Under the pieces are notes generated by a model. That model saw only the letters and a program-made list of their open reading frames with translations, did not search any database and had not been told where the DNA came from. This document shows positions 1 to 8,242 of a DNA stretch of 64,000 nucleotides, piece by piece (the stretch's first letter is position 1; the number at the start of each line of letters is the position of its first letter). The stretch is from CAKZQX01 sp034435975 (lineage in GTDB: Bacteria; Chloroflexota; Chloroflexia; Chloroflexales; Chloroflexaceae): the NCBI GenBank assembly GCA_034435975.1, contig DAOTWD010000103.1, positions 48,494 to 112,493 on the forward strand, in the 5' to 3' direction. Both the position numbers and the translations under genes were made by a program.

Positions 1-1
1 C

Positions 2-808
2 AGCGATACAGAGGCGTTAGATACCATCCAGCGCATCCTGGTTGAACACCAGGCAACAGCGGTGATTGCCTGGGATCTGGCAAAGATTGGATTACCGGGC
101 CTGGCAGCATTGCTCAACCAGCAGGGTATAACGATTGCCGACAGCCAGATAGCGCATACGGGTGCGGCGCGGGCCGAGCGCTTGCAGGCACTGGATACGA
201 TTCCGGTGTGTATTTCCGGGGCAGAATATGGGATTGCCGAGAGTGGCTCGATCATCGTTCTCAGCGGCGAAGGTCAGGGCCGCCTGGCCTCGCTCCTGGC
301 ACCGATCCATATTGCTGTGCTGCCCGCGGCGCGGCTTGTGCGTGGTCTGGGTGAAGCATTGACCAGAATCCAGGACACATATGGCACGAACATCTTTCAC
401 CAGCGCAGTAACCTGACGATTATTACCGGCCCTAGTCGCACGGCTGATATCGAATTGACACTGACACTGGGTGTCCACGGGCCGCGCGAGATACACGTGC
501 TGCTGCTCGAAACGGACACTCCAACGGCGGAACGCTCTGACCCGGAACCGGCGGAATATGCGCCCACGAAGGCAGCCATGAGCGACGCATTGCCACCGGA
601 CACCCCAACGGCGGAACGCTCTGACCTGGAACCTCCGGAACATGCGACCGCCGAGGCAACCGTCAGGGGCGATCAAACGCCCATTGACAGCGACACCGAA
701 CGCAGCGCCGACACAGCTTCACAGGGTGAATCGTTGCAATACACCAGGGTCACAACGGATGCCCCGCCGAGTGGGAAACGCAAAGTTCGGGGACGAAAGG
801 TGAAATAA
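2..808 (+). CDS. lutC: LutC/YkgG-family LUD-domain protein, 5' end cut by window
   Basis: The frame is open from base 2, so the true start lies outside the window. The first ~155 visible residues match the end of the LUD domain of LutC/YkgG: a GAEYGIAESGSI segment, a VLPAARLV segment and a SNLTIITGPSRTADIE segment are the family's conserved blocks. In known systems LutC acts with the Fe-S proteins LutA and LutB in oxidation of L-lactate to pyruvate; whether lutAB lie upstream cannot be seen. The last ~80 residues are an unusual acidic, Pro/Thr/Glu-rich tail not typical of LutC. It contains an internal duplication (TPTAERSD... occurring twice, DNA copies near 521 and 605, 84 bases apart) and ends in a basic KRKVRGRKVK patch. 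The family call is firm; the role of the tail is unknown. Confidence 0.8.
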   Translation, partial: SDTEALDTIQRILVEHQATAVIAWDLAKIGLPGLAALLNQQGITIADSQIAHTGAARAERLQALDTIPVCISGAEYGIAESGSIIVLSGEGQGRLASLLAPIHIAVLPAARLVRGLGEALTRIQDTYGTNIFHQRSNLTIITGPSRTADIELTLTLGVHGPREIHVLLLETDTPTAERSDPEPAEYAPTKAAMSDALPPDTPTAERSDLEPPEHATAEATVRGDQTPIDSDTERSADTASQGESLQYTRVTTDAPPSGKRKVRGRKVK

Positions 809-1059
809 GTGTTGACTATAGCACAGGGTATGTTTCCCTGAGTTTACACAGGTTGAGTTGAAAGGAATTGTGCAGCTTTCATCGCTTCTACCGTTAGCCC
901 AGACCTGATATCCGTGCAATAGTACCGGTTCACTGCAACTCGTTACAAGATGAGAAATATAAGGTACCATGATACCACAATCGAGCGTGGTTGTTCTACA
1001 GAGAAGCAGCTAGTGCATACACAGGCTGCATACGTCATGGTTACAAGCGAGGTATGGGA

Positions 1060-4000
1060 ATGACGGAATTGATCGGTCACGTCCTGGGCGACTATCAAAT
1101 CGAAGCGCTTGTCAAGGCAGGGAGAGCGTTTGATACGTTTCGCGCACGGTATGGGCAACACAGGCATCTGGTAGCACTCAAAGTGCTGCACCCCAACCTG
1201 TTGACGTCTCCTGATGCCGGGCAACGCTTTTTACAGGCAGTGCAGGCAATCGCCGCGTTGCAGCACCCCAATCTGGTGTCTATTATCGATGTGGGTTTGC
1301 AAGAGGGCCGCTACTATCTGGTAACAGAGTGGCTGGAAGATGGCTCATTGCATACACTGCTGAAACGCTGGGCTGCGGAGCGTGATGCCACCACACGCCT
1401 GACCGTTGGTGTGGATCTGGTACGGCAAGCCGCCGACGCTCTGGCGTATCTGCATGCACAGCAGCGGGTTCACGGTACCCTGCATCCCAACAATTTGCTG
1501 CTGTTGCGCCTGGGTAGCGCCACTCCTGAAGATGAGCGCTATGTGCTGAAACTCGACGAAGCGGGTCTCAGCCAGGTGCTGTTTAACGCCGACGAAACCT
1601 TGCCCCTGGAAGCGATGCCTGGTTCGCCGCCCTATCTGTCTCCAGAACAATGCCAGGGGTTGGCAGTAGATGGACGAAGCGATATTTATGCCCTGGGGAT
1701 CATTCTCTACGAGGTGTGTACCGGCTATGTACCTTTCGCGGTCAAAACCTTGAGCGAAGCGGCTGCGAAACATCTGTATACCCAGCCCACTCCGCCCCGT
1801 GTGGTACGCCCTGATCTCTCACCGTCGCTGGAAGCGGTCATTCTCCGCTGTCTGGCGAAAGCGCCAGAGCAACGCTTTGCGACTGCTGCTGAACTTTCTG
1901 CCGAACTACACGCGATTTTACACCCTGATGCAGCAACAACGGTGTTGCCTCCACTAAAGCCCGATGTGCCTGAGCCAGCATTGGACGACGCAGCCGCACC
2001 GGACGCGCCAACGACGCTTCAGCCCGTTTCAGTGACCGGTACCCAATCGGTGACAACGCCTTTGTCCGGCGCTGAAGCCGCTCCACAGCTTCAGGTCTTT
2101 GATGCTCAGGGGCGACTGGTACAGGCGCTGGATCTCACACGCGCAGGTGTGACCATTGGTCGTCAATCAGATAACACCCTGCCATTGAGTCATACTGCGA
2201 TCTCACGGCGGCATATGCGGATCGACTGGGATGGACAATACGTTACACTGACCGATCTAGGGTCGAGCAATGGTACGCAACTTGGCCCGCAACGGTTACC
2301 GCCTCAGGTTCCCCATCCGTGGCCATGGAACGAGGTGGTGCAGATCGGGCCATTTCGGCTGCATCTCGTTCCGCCACCAGCCGCCCCGACTGCCGGGGCA
2401 GATCTGCTGGATACCCTGCTGAACAACGTACCATCATCACCCACTACCAGCTATCAGGCACCCATGCAGGCAACACAGTTTCGTGGTGGCGAGCGCATTA
2501 CCGTACAGCTTGACTCAGAACACCTGCGCATAACACCAGGCCAGCCCGCCGCAGCGCATCTGCTGATTCTGAACCATGGCAATAGCGTCGACTATGTAAC
2601 AATTTCGGTTGAGGGATTCCCAGGAGCCTGGATACGCGGCCCACAACAGTCGATTCAGGTGATGCCAGGTGTACCCGCCTCTGCTACAATCAATCTTATG
2701 GTGCCACGCACACCTGAGAGTCACGCTGGTGACTATATCATTATTGTACGGGCACGCTCGGTCACCAATCAGGCCGATTCGGGAACAGCGCGTGGGCAGT
2801 GGACGGTATTGCCCTTCGTTAGCAGCACGCTGACCCTCTCGCCGCAGAATGCCAGTGGGCGTAACGTGGCGGACTATCATGTACTTCTGCGCAATCAGGG
2901 CAACGCACCTGCGTACTATCGGCTGGTGGCAGAAGATGCTGCCAGGGCGCTACACTATGAATTTGGGCAAGAGCAGATCTTGCTGGAACCGGGGCAAACA
3001 GCCGATATTGCCTTGATTGTCACCAGACCGCAGCAGTGGTTTGGTACCACGCGTACGTATCCCTTTACCGTCTGGGCCGAAACTGCGGATGAACCGGTGC
3101 CGAGTGCAACAGGGAAGTTTACCCAATCACCACTGGCACCGATCTGGGTACCGCTGCTGGCACTGGTCGCGGTCTTGCTCGTGGTCATTCTGTCAATCAT
3201 TATTCCGTTACTGGATGTTGATCGTGTGGCTGGAATCGGTACACCCACCCCAACCGCACTGCCAACCGAAACACCGACGACTGAGCCGGGGGCACCGGTG
3301 GTCAATCTGTTCGGGGTTGAACCACGCGAAGTGGCACCCGGTCAGCCCGTCAATGTGGTCTGGAATGTCGAAGGAGCCGAGCGAGTTCAGATCGAGCAGT
3401 TTGGCGATGTCGAGCCGCAGGGCCAGCGCGAACATCGACCAGAGGTTACAACCGATTACCGCCTGGTGGCGATCAGGGGTGGACAGACAACGACGCGTAT
3501 CGAGCGTGTCACCGTGCAGTCTCCAACGCCTCCTCCAACCGAGACGCCGCTGCCCATTCCGACCGGGACACCATTGCCCACTCCGACCGGGACACCATTG
3601 CCCACTCCGACCGGAACACCATTGCTCACTCCAGCCTCCATTGATCTAGTAAACCAGGCTTCGGTGGCGGTATGGCGCGTTGCTGACAAGACCATCCAGT
3701 TCGGGCCACCGGCGCAGCCGGGTGACGGATGGGTAACCACACAATCCAATGTGACGCTGGAAGATAACAATCGCTATCGTACCCTGCTCGTCACGGTACC
3801 GCCTCTGGCTGGCGACCGGACGATTACGGGCCAGTTCAATCTGCCAACGCTTGCCAGCGGCCAACGTTTTCTGGCACAGGCTGGTTTTGCAGCCGATGTG
3901 TCCGCAGGTGAGGTGACAATACGGGTGCAGTTTAACAATGAGTCGCTCTATGAACGGGTGAAACAACCGGACAACCAGTTGTTGATGATCGATATTGACC

Positions 4001-4113
4001 TGTCTGCCTTTGCTGGACAGACCGGTATGCTGACCATTGAGGTTGTTTCTAATATCGACGACTGGCAAGATGAGTTGTTCTGGAGCAACATGCGCATTGG
4101 TTCGCCCACATAA
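1060..4113 (+). CDS. FHA-containing Ser/Thr pseudokinase, membrane-anchored, with extracytoplasmic C-terminal domain
   Basis: This 1017-residue protein starts with a Hanks-type kinase fold. ATG 1060 is preferred because GAGG sits 7 bases upstream; a TTG at 991 also keeps the frame open. The ATP-binding lysine is present (VALK, K41), but the catalytic HRD is HGT (138-140), the following Lys is His, and the DFG position reads EAG (167-169). The glycine loop is also degenerate. It is therefore probably a pseudokinase. An FHA domain follows (about 345-440, with GR, SRRH and GSSNGT motifs), which would bind phosphothreonine partners. After Ig/CARDB-like beta-rich segments there is one membrane helix (about 691-717), then Thr/Pro-rich linkers with repeated TGTPLPTP units, and a beta-rich terminal domain (about 865-1017) outside the membrane. 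It stands alone with no obvious operon partner. Inference: a scaffold or sensor in phospho-signalling, not an active kinase. Confidence 0.85.
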   Translation: MTELIGHVLGDYQIEALVKAGRAFDTFRARYGQHRHLVALKVLHPNLLTSPDAGQRFLQAVQAIAALQHPNLVSIIDVGLQEGRYYLVTEWLEDGSLHTLLKRWAAERDATTRLTVGVDLVRQAADALAYLHAQQRVHGTLHPNNLLLLRLGSATPEDERYVLKLDEAGLSQVLFNADETLPLEAMPGSPPYLSPEQCQGLAVDGRSDIYALGIILYEVCTGYVPFAVKTLSEAAAKHLYTQPTPPRVVRPDLSPSLEAVILRCLAKAPEQRFATAAELSAELHAILHPDAATTVLPPLKPDVPEPALDDAAAPDAPTTLQPVSVTGTQSVTTPLSGAEAAPQLQVFDAQGRLVQALDLTRAGVTIGRQSDNTLPLSHTAISRRHMRIDWDGQYVTLTDLGSSNGTQLGPQRLPPQVPHPWPWNEVVQIGPFRLHLVPPPAAPTAGADLLDTLLNNVPSSPTTSYQAPMQATQFRGGERITVQLDSEHLRITPGQPAAAHLLILNHGNSVDYVTISVEGFPGAWIRGPQQSIQVMPGVPASATINLMVPRTPESHAGDYIIIVRARSVTNQADSGTARGQWTVLPFVSSTLTLSPQNASGRNVADYHVLLRNQGNAPAYYRLVAEDAARALHYEFGQEQILLEPGQTADIALIVTRPQQWFGTTRTYPFTVWAETADEPVPSATGKFTQSPLAPIWVPLLALVAVLLVVILSIIIPLLDVDRVAGIGTPTPTALPTETPTTEPGAPVVNLFGVEPREVAPGQPVNVVWNVEGAERVQIEQFGDVEPQGQREHRPEVTTDYRLVAIRGGQTTTRIERVTVQSPTPPPTETPLPIPTGTPLPTPTGTPLPTPTGTPLLTPASIDLVNQASVAVWRVADKTIQFGPPAQPGDGWVTTQSNVTLEDNNRYRTLLVTVPPLAGDRTITGQFNLPTLASGQRFLAQAGFAADVSAGEVTIRVQFNNESLYERVKQPDNQLLMIDIDLSAFAGQTGMLTIEVVSNIDDWQDELFWSNMRIGSPT

Positions 4114-4213
4114 TGAACGGCAGATCGACGTCGACCCACCACCGCCTGCTCTCAGCGCCGAGAAAGCGGCCTGGCTCGGTGCCTACCTGCGCGAGCGTGG
4201 CTTACAGCGGTGA
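4109..4213 (+). pseudogene. Possible C-terminal gene remnant
   Basis: A short open stretch in another frame, overlapping the end of the pseudokinase gene, encodes an ordinary-looking protein C-terminus (IDVDPPPPALSAEKAAW followed by LGAYLRERGLQR and TGA at 4211). It has no start codon and no identifiable family. It may be the tail of a deleted gene; it could also be chance. Confidence 0.25.
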
Positions 4214-4224
4214 AGTGGTTCGAA

Positions 4225-4290
4225 GCGGAAAATAGACCGCATTTTGAAAGACTGAACGCGGAAAATAGGCCGCATTTTGAAAGACTGAAC
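4225..4290 (+). repeat. 33-bp tandem duplication, 2 copies
   Basis: Two adjacent 33-base units (4225-4257 and 4258-4290) are identical except for one A/G change. They begin GCGGAAAATAG and end AAGACTGAAC. The array ends 23 bases before the lrgA-like start codon, so it could influence its leader. Two units without spacers is not a CRISPR array. Confidence 0.8.
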
Positions 4291-4313
4291 GTTGAACAAC
4301 AAGGCACATACGA

Positions 4314-4655
4314 ATGATCCGTGGCTTTATGATTTTACTGCTCTGTCAACTGGTGGGCGAAATAATTGCCCGTATCCTGGCGCTGCCTGTTCCTGGCCCG
4401 GTAGTCGGAATGCTGGTGCTGTGGATCGGACTATCCGGCCGTCGATCAGCTCCCCCGTGGCTGCATGAGACCGGGCAAGGATTGTTGCGGCACTTCCCAC
4501 TGTTGTTCGTACCGGCTGGCGTCGGCATTATGGTGCATGGGGGGCTGCTCCAACGCGAATGGCGCCCCCTATTGATTACGCTCATCAGTAGCACACTGGT
4601 GACGATGATCGTGACCGCAGCTACTATGCGCTTTCTATTACGTCGTCTGCGCTAA
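4314..4655 (+). CDS. lrgA: LrgA/CidA-family holin-like membrane protein
   Basis: This 113-residue protein has the usual length and the family signature PVPGPVVGMLVLW near residue 25. It has about four hydrophobic helices, and an LFVPAGVGIM block in the third as in CidA/LrgA/YohJ. Members sit in the cytoplasmic membrane. They act with LrgB-type proteins in control of murein hydrolase export, cell death, or export of small metabolites such as pyruvate or glycolate. The partner lrgB follows 86 bases downstream on the same strand, supporting function as a pair. The intergenic stretch contains a GC-rich palindrome (4691-4714) that may affect relative expression. The symbol is by family; lrgA, cidA and yohJ cannot be distinguished here. 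Confidence 0.88.
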   Translation: MIRGFMILLLCQLVGEIIARILALPVPGPVVGMLVLWIGLSGRRSAPPWLHETGQGLLRHFPLLFVPAGVGIMVHGGLLQREWRPLLITLISSTLVTMIVTAATMRFLLRRLR

Positions 4656-4690
4656 TACTTACTCCAACGAGACTGCATCTCGGCAGGAGT

Positions 4691-4714
4691 GCCCGGGCCT
4701 GCGGCCCCCGCGCC
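4691..4714. repeat. REP-like GC-rich palindrome, copy 1
   Basis: A variant copy of the GCGGGGGCC-TGC-GGCCCCCGC palindrome found repeatedly in the first 12 kb. It lies between lrgA and lrgB. The left arm is slightly diverged. Confidence 0.7.
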
Positions 4715-4741
4715 CGTTCCCTTTACTCGAGAGGTTGAAAT

Positions 4742-5476
4742 ATGGATACAAGTTTGACCGCCCTGTGGGTTTATCTGGCCGAGACACCGCTACTCTGGCT
4801 AACCATTACGCTGATCACATACTATCTGGCCGAGCAGTTGCAGCAGCGCGTACCCTGGATACCGCTGTTTAATCCGGTACTGCTTTCAATAGTCGGCCTG
4901 GTGTTATTGCTGTGGGCTACAAACACACCGTACCCTACCTATTTTGACGGGGCACAGTTCGTTCATTTCTTGCTGGGGCCAGCCACTGTTGCACTGGCGC
5001 TACCCTTATATACCTACCAGGCCACGCTACGGCGGATGCTCCTGCCGCTAATCGGAGCGCTGGGTGTAGGATCGCTGACCGGGATCGGGTCAGCGGTGCT
5101 AATTGGGCAGTGGCTTGGTCTGTCTGAGATCACCGTACGCTCGCTGGCTCCGAAATCGATCACCACACCGATTGCCATGGGCGTCTCGGAGCAGGTCGGC
5201 GGCTTGCCCTCATTGACAGCAGTGATCGTCATTCTGACCGGCATTGTGGGCGCAACTCTGGCACGAGAGGTATTTACTGTCATGCGTGTTCGTGAACCCG
5301 GTATCTGCGGCTTTGCGCTCGGTATCTCGGCGCATGGCATCGGCACAGCACGCGCTTTGCAGATGAACGCCGAGGCAGGCGCGTTCTCTGGCCTGGCGAT
5401 GGGTCTGAATGGAGTGATCACAGCGATCCTGGTTCCGCTGGTACTGCCGGTATTGATCGAGGCGTTTGCGCGTTAA
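4742..5476 (+). CDS. lrgB: LrgB/CidB-family membrane protein
   Basis: This 244-residue integral membrane protein has about 6-8 hydrophobic helices and the hallmark blocks of LrgB/YohK: FNPVLLSI near residue 43, a GPATVALALPLY block near residue 79, a LAPKSITTPIA block near residue 135, and GISAHGIGTA near residue 197. Length matches the family (about 230-245). It is encoded downstream of the lrgA-like gene and is the expected partner. Known members affect murein hydrolase activity or export small organic acids. The start is preceded by GAGAGG about 6 bases upstream. The family is certain; the substrate is not known from sequence. Confidence 0.92.
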   Translation: MDTSLTALWVYLAETPLLWLTITLITYYLAEQLQQRVPWIPLFNPVLLSIVGLVLLLWATNTPYPTYFDGAQFVHFLLGPATVALALPLYTYQATLRRMLLPLIGALGVGSLTGIGSAVLIGQWLGLSEITVRSLAPKSITTPIAMGVSEQVGGLPSLTAVIVILTGIVGATLAREVFTVMRVREPGICGFALGISAHGIGTARALQMNAEAGAFSGLAMGLNGVITAILVPLVLPVLIEAFAR

Positions 5477-5617
5477 CGCAGAGGCTCGTTCATAGTATGG
5501 CAATAGCACCCCCATCACAATTGGAAACGAGAGTTCTGGCTTTCACATAGACGGAGCAATAAAGGTTCTTTCGATTGATCAGCGGTACCCGTTCTGAGGA
5601 ACGGTCGCCTGCAGGGG

Positions 5618-5642
5618 TTGCGGGGGCCTGCGGCCCCCGCAA
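5618..5642. repeat. REP-like GC-rich palindrome, copy 2
   Basis: The best-formed copy: arms GCGGGGGCC and GGCCCCCGC around TGC, extended by TT/AA to an 11-bp perfect stem. It sits between convergent genes. Confidence 0.85.
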
Positions 5643-5922
5643 CTTCAAGAACCGCCAGTCAGGGCCAGAATTTCCCAACTCCCCATCGGAACGAGGACAA
5701 ACGTCACAGCAGTATAGAGTGAGTCGCCGATTGCGTTCATCGCGTCCGAAAGCGATAAAGCGTAACACGATAAAACAAATCGGAATAACCTTATAATACC
5801 ATGTCAGGATGATGGGCACTGTGCGTCCAGGTTCCCCCACAAACCAGCATGAGCCTAATAGCGTCCCTCCCCAGGGCGGAACAGGTTCATAACTGTTCCG
5901 CAGAACGTTCGCCAGCCAGGGT

Positions 5923-5943
5923 GCGGGGGCCTCCAGCCCCTGC
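5923..5943. repeat. REP-like GC-rich palindrome, copy 3
   Basis: A diverged copy with centre CCTCCAG and one mismatch in the right arm. The flank on its left resembles that of copy 2. Confidence 0.75.
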
Positions 5944-5992
5944 GAAATCGGAGCAACGCCTGAAGACGACCCTTCCCTCTGGAATGGTTGTC

Positions 5993-7015
5993 TCAATCCT
6001 CAGTCGCCAGCCACTCGATCCACTCGGCTTCGAGTTGCGACAGCGGCTTGCCATAGACGCCACGATAGTTCGCCGAGCCAGCAGGCCGCCCACGTGAGTC
6101 GCGGTAAGCAGCGTCCAGCTTTTCGCGCCCATACGTCAGCAGCAGGTATTCTACAAACGATCCCCACTGATCATAGATGTTCACCCGCGTTGTTGTGCGG
6201 CAGTCTGCGTCCAGGCTGGTCGTGAGCGGCAAGAGCGTACCATCGCGCCGCGCCTGTTGTGTGCGCACGTGATAGAGCGGGCGACCATCCTCAGCCAGAA
6301 AGTAGGGATAGCTGGCCCACACTGCCATACCCTCCAGCAGGATAATGTCGGATCGAAAATGATCGGGCACACCGTAGTAGTCATGCTGCAACTGATGGAT
6401 AAACTCATGTGCCAGGATTGCCAGCACGCGGTTCGGATCAGCATCGGGTTCATAGAACATACGGATCGTGCGTTCACCCGAAAGGGTTAAGCCGCGAATG
6501 GCACAGGGGCCAGTCTGGGGTGGCTCGAAGCGAATAGCGATGCGCCCCTTCAGCCCGGAATTCATATTCAGTGTACCGCTAATGATCGCATATTCGGCTG
6601 GTATAGCCAGCGCCTGAATGGTTGAGGTGCTCAGGCCGCCGGGCAAGCGATAGAAGTCGATGCTGTAGGTGCGCATCGCCAGTTCGCCCGTCAAAATTGG
6701 AGCCGGAACACCGGGTAGGAGCGGCGGTGGGGCCGGGGTCTCGGTGGGCGGCGGGGTCTCGGTGGGCGGCGGTACCTCAGTGGGCAGCGGTGGTTCTTCA
6801 ACCGGTGGTAGTGGTGCCTCGGTCAGTATCGCTGAAGGCACAGGTGTAACAGGCCGTGGCTGTCCGACACGTCCAGCTGAAACGGCCGTCGCCATTGCTA
6901 CTGAAGCCTGTTGCGCCTGGATCACAGCTGGTTCAAAGTTAGCGGTAGAGAAACCGGGCGGTATTTCACATCCACTGACACCGACAACGAGGAGGATCAA
7001 CACGAAATAACGCAT
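5993..7015 (-). CDS. Secreted lipoprotein with HExxH zinc-metallopeptidase domain
   Basis: This 340-residue protein begins with a short hydrophobic signal ending in lipobox GVSGC (Cys16), so it should be lipid-anchored outside the cytoplasmic membrane. Residues ~60-105 are a Pro/Thr/Glu-rich linker with PPPTETP repeats. The C-terminal domain carries HEFIH (203-207) followed by LLEGMAVW (Glu228). This HExxH plus downstream glutamate arrangement is that of gluzincin or 'peptidase MA-like' proteins, the three residues binding the catalytic zinc. Substrate is unknown. It is transcribed alone, converging with lrgB; the spacer holds two GC-rich palindromes. Secretion and protease fold are well supported by motifs; activity is inferred. 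Confidence 0.82.
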   Translation of the reverse strand: MRYFVLILLVVGVSGCEIPPGFSTANFEPAVIQAQQASVAMATAVSAGRVGQPRPVTPVPSAILTEAPLPPVEEPPLPTEVPPPTETPPPTETPAPPPLLPGVPAPILTGELAMRTYSIDFYRLPGGLSTSTIQALAIPAEYAIISGTLNMNSGLKGRIAIRFEPPQTGPCAIRGLTLSGERTIRMFYEPDADPNRVLAILAHEFIHQLQHDYYGVPDHFRSDIILLEGMAVWASYPYFLAEDGRPLYHVRTQQARRDGTLLPLTTSLDADCRTTTRVNIYDQWGSFVEYLLLTYGREKLDAAYRDSRGRPAGSANYRGVYGKPLSQLEAEWIEWLATED

Positions 7016-7339
7016 GTATAGCCCTTTCCTGAAGGATACGGTTGGTATCCTGCTCTCTTGTTCTAGCGATACGATAGCGCACCTGAGTCAGTGGTGAAGC
7101 ACTGATGTCCCGGCCTGTGCCCGGCTCTCACCCCATCCAGGCGCAAGCCGCCAGGTTCACCATTGCAATCAGGATTGCTCTACGAGCCAGATATGCCATA
7201 TGTGAGGGTGAACACAGATCAGCCGGCTTGCTGCTGGCGGTCGCTACGCACAAGCCAGCAGCATTATCGCGCCATAAGTCTAGCGCAAATAGACAAAATT
7301 GCAACTTTTGCCCGTGCAGGTACTGGTGGCACATAGGAC
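7016..7339. other. Intergenic region, no gene seen
   Basis: This is the left part of the divergent gap between the lipoprotein gene and the repeat-protein gene. Short open frames in it have no ribosome site or recognisable product. A CTCTTG-rich patch near 7052 could be part of the lipoprotein promoter, but no clear -35/-10 pair was found. Confidence 0.4.
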
Positions 7340-7380
7340 TTGCATTTTTTCTATTTCCTTGTACAATATGTACAAGGAAA
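7340..7380 (+). promoter_or_regulatory. Promoter with overlapping 12-bp inverted-repeat operator
   Basis: TTGCAT (7340-7345), a 16-base spacer and TACAAT (7362-7367) form a plausible housekeeping promoter. The -10 lies inside a perfect inverted repeat: arm TTTCCTTGTACA (7354-7365), centre ATA, arm TGTACAAGGAAA (7369-7380). A dimeric repressor bound there would block RNA polymerase. The next plus-strand gene starts at 7556. Confidence 0.6.
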
Positions 7381-7555
7381 CCTGGGATATATTTAGATGA
7401 AGTATACAAATTTATGCCAGGAAAGCAATCAGATCCGGTAATTGCGGAGAGATGAAGCCGCGCCTGGTCTCCTTAACCAGGGGAGATCTCATTGTCGTAA
7501 GTATTAAAATTAATGCGGAAACAATAAGAATTCCGCCCAGGGAGAGACACAGGAT

Positions 7556-7984
7556 ATGGCAACCGCGTTTATGGACTATTACTACAACAAGGCTTCATCG
7601 TGGCCGGGGCGCGGGGGCCTGTGGCCCCCGCGCATGGTAGTTTGGGAGGAACGAAACCGCACTGCGCCTTTTTACCCAGGAGATGTCTCGTTGGAGTACT
7701 ATGATCCGGATGTTTGTGTAGGAGAAAGCGAACCCATGGATATAACATTTGCAGATATGCTTGCCGACATGCAGGCGCTGTATGCTGGCTCGGACTCGGC
7801 AACCAGGATGAGCGATTTTGTATCTGATATGCAAGCGCTGTATGCGACTTCAGAGATGCCGATCGGTATCGGAGACCTCATTGTTGATGTACGAGCATTG
7901 TATGGTGACCTGCTGGTGCCCACAACTGACCTGATAACCGACTTCCAGGCACTCTATCCCATCGAGCACGCACTGACGGCATAG
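7556..7984 (+). CDS. Small hypothetical protein with four 'D-M-Q-A-L-Y' repeats
   Basis: This 142-residue frame has GGAGAG 9 bases before ATG 7556. An alternative ATG at 7736, with GGAG 11 bases upstream, would give 82 residues and avoid the palindrome. The C-terminal half is four imperfect repeats of about 18-24 residues with the core D-h-x-x-D-[MVF]-[QR]-A-L-Y (around residues 66-75, 87-96, 106-115 and 126-135). I do not recognise the family. A GC-rich palindrome (7611-7631) lies inside the first part of the frame and is read as GRGGLWPPR, which suggests insertion into, or just before, the gene. The gene follows the palindromic promoter at 7340-7380 and is followed by a long hairpin at 8011-8048, so it looks like a single-gene regulated unit. 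Confidence 0.5.
   Translation: MATAFMDYYYNKASSWPGRGGLWPPRMVVWEERNRTAPFYPGDVSLEYYDPDVCVGESEPMDITFADMLADMQALYAGSDSATRMSDFVSDMQALYATSEMPIGIGDLIVDVRALYGDLLVPTTDLITDFQALYPIEHALTA
7611..7631. repeat. REP-like GC-rich palindrome, copy 4 (inside an open frame)
   Basis: GCGGGGGCC and GGCCCCCGC arms around TGT. It keeps the reading frame of the small repeat-protein gene open. Confidence 0.8.
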
Positions 7985-8010
7985 TCTCGCCCTCTATACT
8001 AGCTCGATCA

Positions 8011-8048
8011 GGCCCATGCCCGCCACGTACGAGTGGGGGGCATGGGCC
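8011..8048 (+). terminator. Long hairpin after the repeat-protein gene
   Basis: Perfect 11-bp arms GGCCCATGCCC (8011-8021) and GGGCATGGGCC (8038-8048), with an inner CCAC/GTGG stem. There is no T-run after it, so it may be a weak terminator, an RNA-stabilising structure or a repeat. The next 190 bases hold no gene. Confidence 0.5.
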
Positions 8049-8242
8049 ATGTTATGCGATGATTCAACGTCTATATGGAACGCTCGTTCGTTGTTTCTAG
8101 CGCTATGAATCTGCCAAAGGCGCAAAGCATCTGGTAATGGATGACCATGTGTATCGCGTGTTCATAATACCATCTTCAAGAACGTATGGCATGTTGTGCA
8201 ACCCTGCGGCCAATGCGATTTCAATCGTTGCACACCACGCTG

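Larger units (their letters stand above)
5477..5992. other. Intergenic region with two REP-like palindromes, no gene
   Basis: No convincing coding region lies between the convergent lrgB and lipoprotein genes. It holds two copies of the GC-rich palindrome, each preceded by a related sequence (GAACGGTCGCC and GAACGTTCGCC), so the repeated unit is about 45 bases rather than only the palindrome. The stems could end transcription from both sides. Confidence 0.6.

Noticed and set aside
3545..3640. Short PTGTPLPTP repeats in the pseudokinase gene
   Set aside because: Ordinary Thr/Pro-rich linker repeats, frame-preserving; not a separate element.
4225..4290. Tandem 33-bp repeat considered as CRISPR
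   Set aside because: Only two directly adjacent units with no spacer and no cas genes.
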